Of a stretch of DNA of 64,000 nucleotides, positions 31,872-41,113 are shown one piece after another. The number at the start of each line of letters is the position of its first letter. Position 1 is the stretch's first letter. Made by a program: the position numbers and the translations under genes. Source of the stretch: CAYXDO01 sp964463485 (GTDB lineage Bacteria > Myxococcota > Kuafuiibacteriia > Kuafuiibacteriales > Kuafuiibacteriaceae); NCBI GenBank assembly GCA_964463485.1, contig CAYXDO010000009.1:58658-122657 (forward strand), written 5' to 3'. Below the pieces are notes generated by a model that did no database searches, was not told the origin of the DNA, and saw only the letters and a list, made by a program, of their open reading frames with translations.

Positions 31872-33188
31872 ATGTCCGCCCTCGAGGCTACGACCCTGGA
31901 CCGGGCCAAAGACGCCGCTCGAGCCGAGCTGGAAGGGAAGATCGACGAGGCCATCGCCGCCGTCGCCGACGTCGTCTGGACCGTCCCGGAAGACCTCGAG
32001 GCGCTCCGCACCGCCGCGCGCCTCACCGCCAAGAAAGGCCGCGACGAAGGGCCTCGAGCCCTCGTGGCCGTAGCGGGCGCCCTTTTGGACCGCGGCTATC
32101 CGCTCGCCGCCCTAGGCGCGCTGAAAGACGTGCTCGACCTCGCCCCGAATCGCACGGACGCGGGCCTCGAAGCCCCCATCAAAGCTGCGCTGGAAAAGCT
32201 CCACAGCCGCGTCGCTGGGCGCGCCGCCGGACGTGTTCACGTCCCGCGACCGCCCCTTCCGATGGCGATCTCCTCGTCCGAAAGCGAGCCCTTGGCGACG
32301 ATTCTCGCGGCGCTCCCAACTGATTTGAACACAAACGAAATCGGCGCGGAGGCCGGTCCCTTGCCTCCGTTCTCCGAGGTCTCGTCGGGCTGCTTTCTCG
32401 ATCTCGCCTCGACCATGGCCCATCGCCGCCTCGGCGACGGGGAGGTGCTCGTGTCCGAAGGCGACGCCGGATCGTCGCTGTTCATCGTCGTTCACGGGAG
32501 CGTGGAGGTCTCGCGCACGATCCGGGACGCGCCCGTCGTGCTGGCGCGCCTCGGGCCCGGCGCGATCCTCGGAGAGATGTCGCTCGTCGCGTCTCCGCGG
32601 CGCGGCGCCACCGTGAAGGCCATCGAGCCCACCGAGATCTTCGAGATCGATCGACCGCACGTCGAGCACGTCGCGGCGGTCCACCCCGCGTTCACCGACG
32701 AGCTCGTTCGGTTCGCCAGAAGACGGATGGTCGGCAACCTGCTCGCGACCTCCCCGTTGTTCAAAGGCCTCGACGAGTCGGCCAAGATGGAGGTCCTGAA
32801 AGCGTTCACCTCGCGCGTGGTTGGGCTCGGGGAGTTGATCATCGGCGAAGGATCGGAGCCGGTGGGCTTGTTCGTCGTCGCCAGCGGCGAGGTGGAGATC
32901 AGCAAGACCGAGCCTGGCGGAGATCGGATCGTCTTGGCTCACCTCCGCGAGGGCGAGGTGTTCGGCGAGATCGCCCTGGTCGAAGGATCGAAGACGACCG
33001 CCTCTGCGGTCGCGACGCAACGAACCGTCTTGCTCGGCCTCGGCGCCTCTGCGTTTCAAAAGATTCGAGAAGCCCACCCCAAGGTCCGCGAGTATCTCGA
33101 AGCGCTGACCTCGGATCGCAAGTCCGAGACCGATCGCGTGATGGGCGAAGGCGAAGTGCTCGACGCCGACGATCTGATCCTCGTGTAG
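31872..33188 (+). CDS. Protein with two cyclic-nucleotide-binding domains
   Basis: 438 residues. Residues 1-115 are helical and TPR-like (RGYPLAALGALKDVLDLAPN). A first cNMP domain spans about 165-285 with GEMSLVASPRRGATV, which keeps the phosphate-binding GE and Arg. A second, about 290-405, reads GEIALVEGSKTTASA and lacks the Arg, so it may not bind nucleotide. No DNA-binding HTH or kinase is attached, so it is not a CRP-type regulator. Probably a cAMP- or cGMP-responsive adaptor. It is divergent from the KPVIYLYP gene across a 159-bp region. The ATG at 31872 is the first good start. Confidence 0.88.
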   Translation: MSALEATTLDRAKDAARAELEGKIDEAIAAVADVVWTVPEDLEALRTAARLTAKKGRDEGPRALVAVAGALLDRGYPLAALGALKDVLDLAPNRTDAGLEAPIKAALEKLHSRVAGRAAGRVHVPRPPLPMAISSSESEPLATILAALPTDLNTNEIGAEAGPLPPFSEVSSGCFLDLASTMAHRRLGDGEVLVSEGDAGSSLFIVVHGSVEVSRTIRDAPVVLARLGPGAILGEMSLVASPRRGATVKAIEPTEIFEIDRPHVEHVAAVHPAFTDELVRFARRRMVGNLLATSPLFKGLDESAKMEVLKAFTSRVVGLGELIIGEGSEPVGLFVVASGEVEISKTEPGGDRIVLAHLREGEVFGEIALVEGSKTTASAVATQRTVLLGLGASAFQKIREAHPKVREYLEALTSDRKSETDRVMGEGEVLDADDLILV

Positions 33189-33226
33189 CCGTTGACGCGA
33201 CGGCCAACGGGTGGCCTCGTACGGAG

Positions 33227-35137
33227 GTGCACGCTCTGGTCTCTCTGTTCGTGGCGACGCTGCCGACGCCGGAGGGCTCGGTACAGGCGCCAAGTCCCTT
33301 GGTGTACCAACGAACGTCGATCGTCGTTCCGGACGAGTGGCCCTCTTCGGTAGGCGCTTCCTTGCGCGCCAAGCTTCGCCGCGATCCTGACGGTCCGCAC
33401 CGGGTGCTCGTCGAGGGACTCTCGGCGCAGGACCTCGAGGCCGCGGGCGCACGCGTCCGAGCGACCGTCGGCTCCATCGCGTCGGTCGACGCTGGTCGCG
33501 GTCCCCTGCTCACGATCTCGAAACGGGCCCGACGGGTCGACCTCCCACGTTCGCTTCGCCCGACGCTCGACAAGAGCCGAGCGCTGGTCGGCGCGGAGGC
33601 CGCCGACTTCGCCGACGGCTTCGAGGCTCCGCTTCGGGGACAGGGCGTGTTGATCGGCACGTACGACTCCGGGGTCGATCTCTTGCACCCGGATTTCTGG
33701 ACGCTCGATGGAAAACCGCGCGTGATCCATTCCTTCGATCAATCGAGCGGATCGGAGTGCGATCGCGCGCAGATCGCAGAGCGTCGATGTAACGAAGACG
33801 ATCCCACCGGACACGGAACGCTCACGCTCTCGGTCGCGATGGGCAGCGGACCGCGCTACCGAGGAGTGGCTCCGGAGGCCGAGGCGATCGTCGTTCGCAG
33901 CGACGCCTTCGACGATCTCGTCGGAGCCCTCGCGCACATGAAAGAGATCGCGCTCGCCGAGAAGAAGCCGCTCGTCGTCAACCTCTCGCTCGGGGGTCAC
34001 AGCGGCCCTCACGACGGCACGTCGATCGAGGCCGCCGCCATCACCAGCTTCGGATCGCTCGTCGTGGCCGCGGCCGGCAACGACGGCCAGGAGCCGATTC
34101 ATGCGAAGGGCTCGCTCGATGACGGCGCCAAAAAGTTGGTACTCAAACTAAATGAAGGTTCCGATCGTGGATCGATCGAAGTGTGGGGATCCAAAGAGGG
34201 CTCGGTGCTGCCCGAAGTGCAGCTCGTAGACGCTTCTGGCGTCGTGGTCGCGCGAAGCGGCACGGTCACGGCGGGTTCCGGGCGAACCGATTTTCTGACG
34301 GTCGGGGGCGCGACCGTGCTCACCGTCGACGTCGACGCGTCCGAGCCGAGCGTGGCCAACGGTCGGCCGAGCGCGCGCGTGGCGTTCGAGGTCGACTTCG
34401 CTGAGCTCGCGGCCCTGAAGGTCGTCGTCGAGCTGTCGGGCCGCGGTTCTTTCGACGCCTGGACCGACGCGCCCGCCGACGTGCCCGAAGTGCCGCGCTT
34501 CGAGACGACCGCGACGTTGGGATCGTCTCAGATCCTCGGTGACTCGCTGGCCACGCTGAGTGATCCAGCGACCGCTCCGGGATCGATCGCCGTGACGTCG
34601 TATCAGAGCCGCTCCGAAGCGCCGACCTCCGACTCTGGCCCACCGGGTATCGAAGGTCCGATCTCCTCGTTCAGCGCGCGCGGACCCACGCTCGACGAGG
34701 CCAAGACAGGCCCGAAGCCGGATCTCGCGGCGCCTGGAGAGATCGTCGTCGCCGCGCGCGCCAAGCGCGGATCGGCGATCGGCGCGATCGGCCCGCTCTA
34801 TCGCGCCGCCGCAGGCACCAGCTTAGCCGCTCCTCACGTCGCCGGAGCCGCGGCCGTGCTGCTGTCGGCGCGCTCGGACGCAGACTCCGCAACCGTCCGC
34901 GCGTGGCTCCTCGCCAGCGCAGCGAGTGAAGACGACCCGCGTTTTGGACGCGGACGCCTCGCTCTCGAAGAAGCGCTCGCGCTCGCCGGCCAAGGCGGAT
35001 GCGGATGCAGGGCTTCGAGCGAACAAGCTACGACCGCGCTCTGGGTGCTCGGGATCGGCCTCGTGCGAGCGCGCAGGCGCCGGACAAACGAACGGCGAGC
35101 GCGATCCGCCGATTCACCCGCCACGCCCGCGGCTTGA
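33227..35137 (+). CDS. Subtilisin-like serine protease with MYXO-CTERM-like tail
   Basis: 636 residues from a GTG start. Catalytic Asp is D147 in GTYDSGVDLLHPDF, His is H196 in GHGTLTLS and Ser is S532 in GTSLAAPHVAGAAA; the oxyanion Asn lies in AAAGNDG. The segment between His and Ser carries an insert of about 200 residues with a beta-rich PA-like character. The N-terminus is only weakly hydrophobic, so the true start may differ. The C-terminus has GGCGC, a hydrophobic stretch (TTALWVLGIGLV) and an Arg cluster (RARRRR), the pattern of MYXO-CTERM sorting. Likely exported and surface-anchored. Confidence 0.9.
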   Translation: MHALVSLFVATLPTPEGSVQAPSPLVYQRTSIVVPDEWPSSVGASLRAKLRRDPDGPHRVLVEGLSAQDLEAAGARVRATVGSIASVDAGRGPLLTISKRARRVDLPRSLRPTLDKSRALVGAEAADFADGFEAPLRGQGVLIGTYDSGVDLLHPDFWTLDGKPRVIHSFDQSSGSECDRAQIAERRCNEDDPTGHGTLTLSVAMGSGPRYRGVAPEAEAIVVRSDAFDDLVGALAHMKEIALAEKKPLVVNLSLGGHSGPHDGTSIEAAAITSFGSLVVAAAGNDGQEPIHAKGSLDDGAKKLVLKLNEGSDRGSIEVWGSKEGSVLPEVQLVDASGVVVARSGTVTAGSGRTDFLTVGGATVLTVDVDASEPSVANGRPSARVAFEVDFAELAALKVVVELSGRGSFDAWTDAPADVPEVPRFETTATLGSSQILGDSLATLSDPATAPGSIAVTSYQSRSEAPTSDSGPPGIEGPISSFSARGPTLDEAKTGPKPDLAAPGEIVVAARAKRGSAIGAIGPLYRAAAGTSLAAPHVAGAAAVLLSARSDADSATVRAWLLASAASEDDPRFGRGRLALEEALALAGQGGCGCRASSEQATTALWVLGIGLVRARRRRTNERRARSADSPATPAA

Positions 35138-35195
35138 GCCAGAAGGGGCCGCGTGGTACCCCATCCAAGTGGTCGCAGTGTTGCGGCGAGACCGA

Positions 35196-35687
35196 ATGCC
35201 GGTCCGAGCGGTGACGATCCGCGACGGAAACTCGCTGGACGCCTTCGATATCTTTCAGCTGTGGCAGGAGCTCATGGCCGTGCACTCCAGGGTGGATCCG
35301 CGCTTCGCGCTCTCCGACGACTCGGATCAGGCCTTCATGTCGTATTTCGAAGGCGCCGTGTCGCGAGACGACTACCTCGTTCGGGTCGCCGAAGAATCCG
35401 ACGGCACGGTCGTGGGCTTCACGGTCGCCTGCATCCTCCCGAACAGCGCGGTGTATCGCACGAGGTGGATCGGCTACGTGAACGACCTGTGCGTGACCGA
35501 ATCTCGACGCGGCCAGGGGATCGGTCGGCTGTTGGCCGTCGACGCCTTCCGGTGGCTCAAACAGAATGGAGCCGAGTCGATCGAAGTCTACGTCGCTCGA
35601 AAAAACGACTCGGCGCAACGCTTCTGGCGCCACATCGGAGGACGAGACTATCTCGACCGACTGAGCATCGAGGTTCCGGATGAGTGA
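35196..35687 (+). CDS. GNAT-family N-acetyltransferase
   Basis: 163 residues from the ATG at 35196; GTG codons at 35169 and 35178 are also in frame and possible. The GNAT acetyl-CoA site is VTESRRGQGIGRLLAVDAFRWL, with the R/Q-x-x-G-x-G/A signature. The C-terminal VYVARKNDSAQRFWRHIGG is the usual end of the fold. The acceptor (protein, amine or antibiotic) cannot be told. It ends by overlapping the next gene by 8 nt, so the two are coupled; the subtilisin gene ends 58 nt upstream. Confidence 0.88.
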   Translation: MPVRAVTIRDGNSLDAFDIFQLWQELMAVHSRVDPRFALSDDSDQAFMSYFEGAVSRDDYLVRVAEESDGTVVGFTVACILPNSAVYRTRWIGYVNDLCVTESRRGQGIGRLLAVDAFRWLKQNGAESIEVYVARKNDSAQRFWRHIGGRDYLDRLSIEVPDE

Positions 35688-36729
35688 GCTTGTAACCGCA
35701 ATCGAGACCTTCGCAGATTTGACGGTGCGCCGGTTTCGCGGCCAGCTTCAAAGCGAGCACAAGGCCCAGCTGACCGAGCTCGAGACGCTCCTGCGAGGCA
35801 ACATTCAGGGCGCCCGCGGCGGCCCCAAGAAAGCCCCGGCCGCCAAGCCGGACGCTTCACACGCCGCTGCCGCGCACCCCGCTGCCGCGCACCCCGCTCA
35901 CCCCTCTGCGCCTCAACCCGTTGCGGCCCAGCACGTAGCCGCTGAACCCGTCCGAGCGCGCGCGGGGCCTCCGACGCCGGCCATGCCCGCTATGTCGGCC
36001 AAGGACGCCAAGAAGGTTCGGTCCGTGAACGCACCGGCCGCCTCGGGGTACACGCCGCCCGTGTCGTTCTTGTTCTCCGACTACTTCGGCGCCGAGCTCG
36101 CGCCCGCAGCGCGCGGCGCGCCGTCCGGAGCGCGCACCGCGGATGGAACTGCCGTCGAGCTCTCCAAAGAAGCGCAGCTCTTCTACGGTGTACAGCCGCC
36201 TGCGCTCGTGCTCACCCCGATCGACGAGCCCGCACCGATCCCGCTGACTCCGATCGATCCCGTCCCCGTGACCCCGATCCCGGTCGTCACCCCGGCGCCG
36301 CAAATGGGCATCCCGCCGCCCATGAGTGGCATGCCCGTCGGAATGCCCCAGCCGACGCCTATCCCTCAACTAACCCCGAGAGCTCCGCAGGCCGTCGTCC
36401 ACCTCATGGAGGGCGGCCACCGCCGGGGTGATCTCGTGAACATCGACCTCGCCGGAGGCGTCGTCTCGCTCCTCGCCGCCGGAAAGCCGGACCTCGTCCC
36501 GATGTCCTCGGTGCTCACCGTGTTCGTCGCCCCCGCGCCGGGCACCCAGTCCCGACAGTCGGTCGGCCAGGGCCTCGTCGTGACGTTGATCAACGGACGT
36601 GAGGTGAGCGGGCGCTCCGCGGACTACGCCCCGGGAGTTCAGGCCATGACCATCGTCCCAGACCAGCGGGGCAAGGTGGACTACATTTGGGTGCCCGCGT
36701 GGGCCGTGAAGGGCATTCGGCTGAGCTGA
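35680..36729 (+). CDS. Linker-rich protein with C-terminal DUF6982-like domain
   Basis: 349 residues. Residues 1-45 are a charged helical coiled-coil segment (QSEHKAQLTELETLLRG). Residues 50-235 are low-complexity (AHPAAAHPAHPSAPQP, then PAPIPLTPIDPVPVTPIPVV). The C-terminal 110 residues form a compact beta domain, EGGHRRGDLVNIDLAGGVVS to LVVTLINGREVSGRSADYAP, resembling the small DUF6982-type domain seen in myxobacterial motility and signalling proteins. Function unknown. It begins inside the end of the GNAT gene. After its stop lies the long hexamer palindrome. Confidence 0.78.
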   Translation: MSELVTAIETFADLTVRRFRGQLQSEHKAQLTELETLLRGNIQGARGGPKKAPAAKPDASHAAAAHPAAAHPAHPSAPQPVAAQHVAAEPVRARAGPPTPAMPAMSAKDAKKVRSVNAPAASGYTPPVSFLFSDYFGAELAPAARGAPSGARTADGTAVELSKEAQLFYGVQPPALVLTPIDEPAPIPLTPIDPVPVTPIPVVTPAPQMGIPPPMSGMPVGMPQPTPIPQLTPRAPQAVVHLMEGGHRRGDLVNIDLAGGVVSLLAAGKPDLVPMSSVLTVFVAPAPGTQSRQSVGQGLVVTLINGREVSGRSADYAPGVQAMTIVPDQRGKVDYIWVPAWAVKGIRLS

Positions 36730-37117
<388 letters not shown>

Positions 37118-37789
37118 CTAAGGCATCACGAGCCCAACTCGGATCGCCAGCAGCACCGCGTCCGCCACATTGGACGCTCCCAGCTTCTTGAACAGCCGCG
37201 CGCGGTGGGCCTCGACCGTCTTCACGCTGATCGACAGCTTCTCGCCAATAGCTTGGTTGCTGAACCCGTTCGCCATCAGCTCCAGCACTTGCCGCTCACG
37301 CGCAGTGATCTGGATCTGCGAGCCGTCACGCTGGTTTGGCATGCCCGAGACGTAGCTCTTGTTGTCGGTGGCCGCTTGTATGGCGAGCGCCAGATCCGCG
37401 ACGTACGGTCGCTTGAGGATCACGCCGTTGGCGCCCGCTTCGGCCAGGCTCTGGAGGAACTTCGGGTCCCCGTTCGAGGTCAACGCTACGAAGCGAGCGC
37501 TCGGGAGCTCTCCGCGCAGTCGCCGGAGCACCTCCGCGTCGCGGCCGTGAGCGTCCAAATCCACGAGCACGAACCGCGCGCCCGTCGACTTGACCTTCTC
37601 CACGTCCAGGGCCCCGTCGACGACCTCGAGCGCGACTTGCCGCTTGCGCAGCCAGTGCTCCAGCTGCGCGGGGACCTGCGACCCCGAAGCGAACGCGATC
37701 ATCCGATCGACGGGTGGAAGCTCCGCGGGCGCGCTCACGTCACCCGGAGTAATGGTCGCATTGGTTGCCAGATTGCTTTCGATGTTCAT
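37118..37789 (-). CDS. LuxR-type response regulator
   Basis: 223 residues from the ATG at 37789, which has AAGGAG at good spacing. Residues 1-35 are a low-complexity lead (TNATITPGDVSAPAELPPVD). The receiver-like domain has VLVDLDAHGRD with the likely phospho-Asp, VALTSN with the conserved T/S, and ILKRPY with the conserved Lys. The C-terminal LuxR HTH is intact: LTARERQVLELMANGFSNQA-type sequence, then KLSISVKTVEAHRARLFKKLG. No histidine kinase gene is adjacent, so it is an orphan. Its leader and the next gene are 179 nt apart, which could hold its promoter. Confidence 0.92.
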   Translation of the reverse strand: MNIESNLATNATITPGDVSAPAELPPVDRMIAFASGSQVPAQLEHWLRKRQVALEVVDGALDVEKVKSTGARFVLVDLDAHGRDAEVLRRLRGELPSARFVALTSNGDPKFLQSLAEAGANGVILKRPYVADLALAIQAATDNKSYVSGMPNQRDGSQIQITARERQVLELMANGFSNQAIGEKLSISVKTVEAHRARLFKKLGASNVADAVLLAIRVGLVMP

Positions 37790-37968
37790 TGCCGACTCCT
37801 TCGGCCCCCCTTCTTGTTGAAAAACACGCACCCTAAACCAGCATGGTTCGCTTGTTTGCCACGCACCTGAGGGCTCGCCAAAGCAGAGGCGTACCCCGTT
37901 CCATGCTTATTCGGAGGCGCAATCCCTAACGTAATGATTTGGAGGTAATTCGCAAGCAAGATCTTCGA

Positions 37969-39246
37969 TCAAGCCCTAAATCGTACTGTTTTCGACGATT
38001 TGGCGGGACCCTCGAGCAGCCCCAAAACGAGCTCCACCGCCATCCGACCTGCCGCAGCAGGGGCGCGGGCCTCGACAAGGGTCTGCGAGGTCGCTTCGTA
38101 CAGCACCATCGCGAACGGGATCGCCGCGTCGATCCGTCCGCTCGCCAGTGCACGTCGAAACGCGCGCGCAAGCTCCATCGGGCCGCAACGAGCGCTGAGC
38201 TCGGCGCGATCCACCACGCGGACGTTTCGATTTCGACGCCATGCGTCAGAGACTTCGTTGCTGAACACGTGTCCGTCGTGCTGCGTGACGATCGCTCGCG
38301 GCGCCACGATCCCGGACCCTCCGCTCGCCGCAAAAACGCCCGCGATCCCGACAACCTGCCGAGCGCCGAGGATGGTCCCGGCGGCGCCCACGCACGCCTC
38401 TTGAGATCCGGGCGGCGCCGCCACGACGCAGATGTGAGCTTCCGACCGCGAGATCCCGAGCCTCGGCGCGTCCGCCACGAACCCGCCTTCGAGAGGTCCG
38501 GCGTACACGAAAGAGGGACGAGCCTCGCGAAGGGCGCGCCCCACTTCGACCTTCGTCGCCGCGAGACGACGAGCGACGACCGCCTCCAGCTCGGGATCGC
38601 CGTCCCGAAGCGCCGGCACGATCCCAGGCGGCCAGTCTGCGGCGACGATCCATTCGGCCAACCACCCTCCGAGCTCCAAGCCCGCAAACAGATCGACCAA
38701 ACACGGCGCGTCGGTCACCACCAGCAGCAGCTTCCCAGACGGAGCAGCGTTCACGAGCGCCTGGCCGAAGGCCTGCCCCTCCGCACGGATGAGGTCCTCG
38801 TCGAGCTCGGGAGTCACAGCGACGTCGAAGTAGACGCTCCCGCGCGCCATCCGCGCGAGCTCCGAGAACAGGTCTGCTGGGAGCTCCGCGAGCTGACCCG
38901 GCTGTGTCCCGAGGTAAAGCTCGAGCCGAGGATCTTGCTGAGCGTCCTCGAGGAGCTCGATGACATCGGGTCGGCCGAGCAGCTCCGAGGCGAGCGCGTC
39001 GGCCAGTTGCAGATAGCGCAGAAGGTCTGCGGCCGTTCGATCCCGCTCCGCAGGGCCACCCACCACGACGACGAGCTCGGACCCAACGCTGAGCCAGGCC
39101 GATCCCGGTGCGAGCCTCACGGCGCCAGCCGGCTCTCGGCTCGAGATCCAAACGCGCGAAGTCGTCGAGATCCCGCCGGGCAGCCGATCCGCGAGCGCAC
39201 ACCACTCGTCGAAGGCAAATCGTCGCTGGCTTTGGCGCGAGGTCAT
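37969..39246 (-). CDS. Protein of unknown function (425 aa)
   Basis: The ATG at 39246 overlaps the TlpA-like gene stop by 4 nt, so it is the last gene of a three-gene minus-strand operon. The sequence is alpha/beta in character with hydrophobic strands (KLLLVVTDAPCLVDLFAGLE, then AHICVVAAPPGSQEACVGAA). It has no signal peptide or membrane helix. The C-terminal half faintly recalls caspase-like CHAT domains, but no clear catalytic His/Cys pair can be placed, so I do not call it one. Codon use agrees with its neighbours. Function unknown. Confidence 0.75.
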   Translation of the reverse strand: MTSRQSQRRFAFDEWCALADRLPGGISTTSRVWISSREPAGAVRLAPGSAWLSVGSELVVVVGGPAERDRTAADLLRYLQLADALASELLGRPDVIELLEDAQQDPRLELYLGTQPGQLAELPADLFSELARMARGSVYFDVAVTPELDEDLIRAEGQAFGQALVNAAPSGKLLLVVTDAPCLVDLFAGLELGGWLAEWIVAADWPPGIVPALRDGDPELEAVVARRLAATKVEVGRALREARPSFVYAGPLEGGFVADAPRLGISRSEAHICVVAAPPGSQEACVGAAGTILGARQVVGIAGVFAASGGSGIVAPRAIVTQHDGHVFSNEVSDAWRRNRNVRVVDRAELSARCGPMELARAFRRALASGRIDAAIPFAMVLYEATSQTLVEARAPAAAGRMAVELVLGLLEGPAKSSKTVRFRA

Positions 39247-39815
39247 CGTCGCGCCGAGGCCGCGGGGCTCGAAGTCTCCGTCAACGCCGCCTCGATCTCC
39301 TTGCGGAGCGTCGCCTCACGCGTAGGTCCCCGATGCGCCGCCACGATCCGACCGTCGCGCCCGATCAAAAACGACGACGGAAAGCTGAACACGCCGTAGC
39401 TCGACGCGCGAGTGCCGGGGTCGAGCAACTGCGGGAACGTAATGCCGCGCCGCTTCAAGAACGCCTCGACGTGCGCGCGCTCGTCGGGCTCCTGATTGAC
39501 GCCGAGCACCGTGAAGCCGCGAGCTCCGTAGTCGCCGTGCACGCGCTCGAGCGTCGGGAGCATCTCCACGCAGGGCGGACACCACGTCGCCCAGAAATCG
39601 ACCAATACAACCTTCCCGCGAAACCTCGACAGACCGCTCGGTTCGTCGGCGAGCCCCGTTCCTTCGAGGGCCGGCGCCGCGTCGCCGGGCCCAGGCGGCC
39701 GGGGACCGCGAGCGACCTCGATCATGCGTCCGCCCACGATGGCAAACGCGGCCAGCATCAACAGCGCGATGGAAAGGCCGGTTCGAGGGGCGCCGGACGT
39801 CGCGGAGGCGCTCAA
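39243..39815 (-). CDS. TlpA/ResA-like membrane-anchored thioredoxin
   Basis: 190 residues. The TTG at 39815 overlaps the Yip1-like gene stop by 4 nt; the frame is open far upstream but is not protein-like there. A membrane anchor lies at about 14-29 (LSIALLMLAAFAIVGG). The thioredoxin domain has VVLVDFWATWCPPCVEMLPT with active site WCPPC at 78-82, then VLGVNQEPD and FPSSFLIGRDG with the cis-proline. It is a periplasm-facing disulfide reductase of the kind used in cytochrome c maturation or thiol repair; the heme operon is 23 kb away, so the partner is uncertain. Confidence 0.92.
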   Translation of the reverse strand: MSASATSGAPRTGLSIALLMLAAFAIVGGRMIEVARGPRPPGPGDAAPALEGTGLADEPSGLSRFRGKVVLVDFWATWCPPCVEMLPTLERVHGDYGARGFTVLGVNQEPDERAHVEAFLKRRGITFPQLLDPGTRASSYGVFSFPSSFLIGRDGRIVAAHRGPTREATLRKEIEAALTETSSPAASARR

Positions 39816-40321
39816 GCGGCCTCCTGGGTGGGATTGGATCGGAGCTTCAAGAAGACCGCGAACAGGCCCACCGACCAAACGTACGCCACGACCAACCGGA
39901 TCGCGACGATTGTTACGGGACCCTTCGGGAGGCGATGCGGCAGGAACCAAAGCTCCAAGCCCAACTGCGAAGCGAGGACCCCGACGGCGATCAGCGAGAA
40001 ATGAGGCACGAGCATGAACGTGGTGATGTCGAAGATCCGATCGAAGCCGATCCGCGACTCCGCCGACCGACGACGTTCGAAAACGAACGCGACCACCGAC
40101 GCCGCCAGGCAGCCGATCAAGGCGCCGCCGAACCGCTCGGCCAGCACGCGAACGAGATCGAGTAAACCCGCGACGAGATCGGTCCGCGCGAGCAAGATCG
40201 CCTGCCCGAAGCGCGTGGGCGCGGCTGCGGCGGCCACGACGACGCTCCAAAGGAACATCTCTTTGGAGTCGCCTTCGCCTCGAGCGAGGCTCTGAAGCGT
40301 CTCGACGGGCGAGACGACCAT
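39812..40321 (-). CDS. Yip1-like integral membrane protein
   Basis: 169 residues from the ATG at 40321; a GTG at 40351 is an alternative. The start (VSPVETLQSLARGEGDSKEM) is typical of the bacterial Yip1 family, followed by four to five hydrophobic segments (AGLLDLVRVLAERFGGALIG, SLIAVGVLASQLGLELWF, AYVWSVGLFAVFLKL). These proteins are of unknown role. It overlaps the TlpA-like gene by 4 nt and is divergent from the secreted protein gene at 40435. Confidence 0.82.
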   Translation of the reverse strand: MVVSPVETLQSLARGEGDSKEMFLWSVVVAAAAAPTRFGQAILLARTDLVAGLLDLVRVLAERFGGALIGCLAASVVAFVFERRRSAESRIGFDRIFDITTFMLVPHFSLIAVGVLASQLGLELWFLPHRLPKGPVTIVAIRLVVAYVWSVGLFAVFLKLRSNPTQEAA

Positions 40322-40434
40322 CCCGCCGAGGCGCGCGAGGTGCGTACGCACGCGGGCATGGTGGGCGGCGCGTTCGTGATCGCCAAGACGGAAACGGAGC
40401 GCTCGGGATGCGAAGCCCGCCGGAAGGATGACCG

Positions 40435-41100
40435 ATGGCCCAAGGCGGGAGCGGTAGCGACTCTCCAAGCATGCCTCGCCTCTGGCTCGCCGGACTGTTG
40501 GTGCTCGGGTCGCTCGCGGCTCGGCCCGCGACCGCCACCGTCGTCAAGTCGCTGACCCTCGAAGAAAAAACGAAGGCCTCGAGCCTCGTGGTCTTCGGGC
40601 GAGTCGCGTCCGTGGAGGCCGTCTGGGAGAAGCCGGGATCGAGCATCAAGACGATGGTGACCTTCGAGGTGACCGAGACGCTCAAGGGCAAGGTGTCCGC
40701 GGGCGGCAAGGTGATCGTACGTCGCTCCGGCGGGCGCATTGGCGCCAAGGAACATCGGATCGAAGGCGCTTCGACGTACGAAAGGGGCGAGCTCGCGGTC
40801 CTGTTCTTGGAGCCGGTCGGCGCCGAGTACGTCGAGGTCGGCGTGGGCATCGGAAAATACGAGGTGCGGACGAAGGACGGCGAGCCCTACGTACGCTTCG
40901 AGCCGAGCGTAGCGGAGCTTCGAATGTCTCCGTCGGGCGGCAAGATCAGCCCGATCCAATCCATGACGCCGTTGAAGCTCGCGGAGTTCCTCGATCGCGT
41001 GCGCGCCTTCTCCGGCAAGAAGGCGCCGAGCTCCGAGCCGACGAAATATCGTCCGCTCCTCGCGGCTCCCCAACACCGTCGCGTAGCGGTCAGGCGCTGA
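40435..41100 (+). CDS. Secreted protein of unknown function
   Basis: 221 residues from the ATG at 40435; an ATG at 40471 would place the signal peptide right at the N-terminus (PRLWLAGLLVLGSLAARPAT) and is at least as likely. After an ATA cleavage site comes a beta-rich region (LVVFGRVASVEAVW, then TMVTFEVTETLKGK), a pattern seen in small periplasmic proteins of Myxococcota. It is followed after 13 nt by the matrixin-like protease gene, so the two may be co-expressed and act outside the cell together. Function unknown. Confidence 0.8.
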   Translation: MAQGGSGSDSPSMPRLWLAGLLVLGSLAARPATATVVKSLTLEEKTKASSLVVFGRVASVEAVWEKPGSSIKTMVTFEVTETLKGKVSAGGKVIVRRSGGRIGAKEHRIEGASTYERGELAVLFLEPVGAEYVEVGVGIGKYEVRTKDGEPYVRFEPSVAELRMSPSGGKISPIQSMTPLKLAEFLDRVRAFSGKKAPSSEPTKYRPLLAAPQHRRVAVRR

Positions 41101-41113
41101 GGAGACACGAACC

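Noticed and set aside
37969..39246. CHAT (caspase-like) protease
   Set aside because: The alpha/beta strands look faintly similar, but no His/Cys catalytic pair with correct spacing can be found.
40322..40468. Extended start for the Yip1-like protein
   Set aside because: The added N-terminal residues are Arg/His-rich and unlike the family; the family start motif begins at the ATG at 40321.
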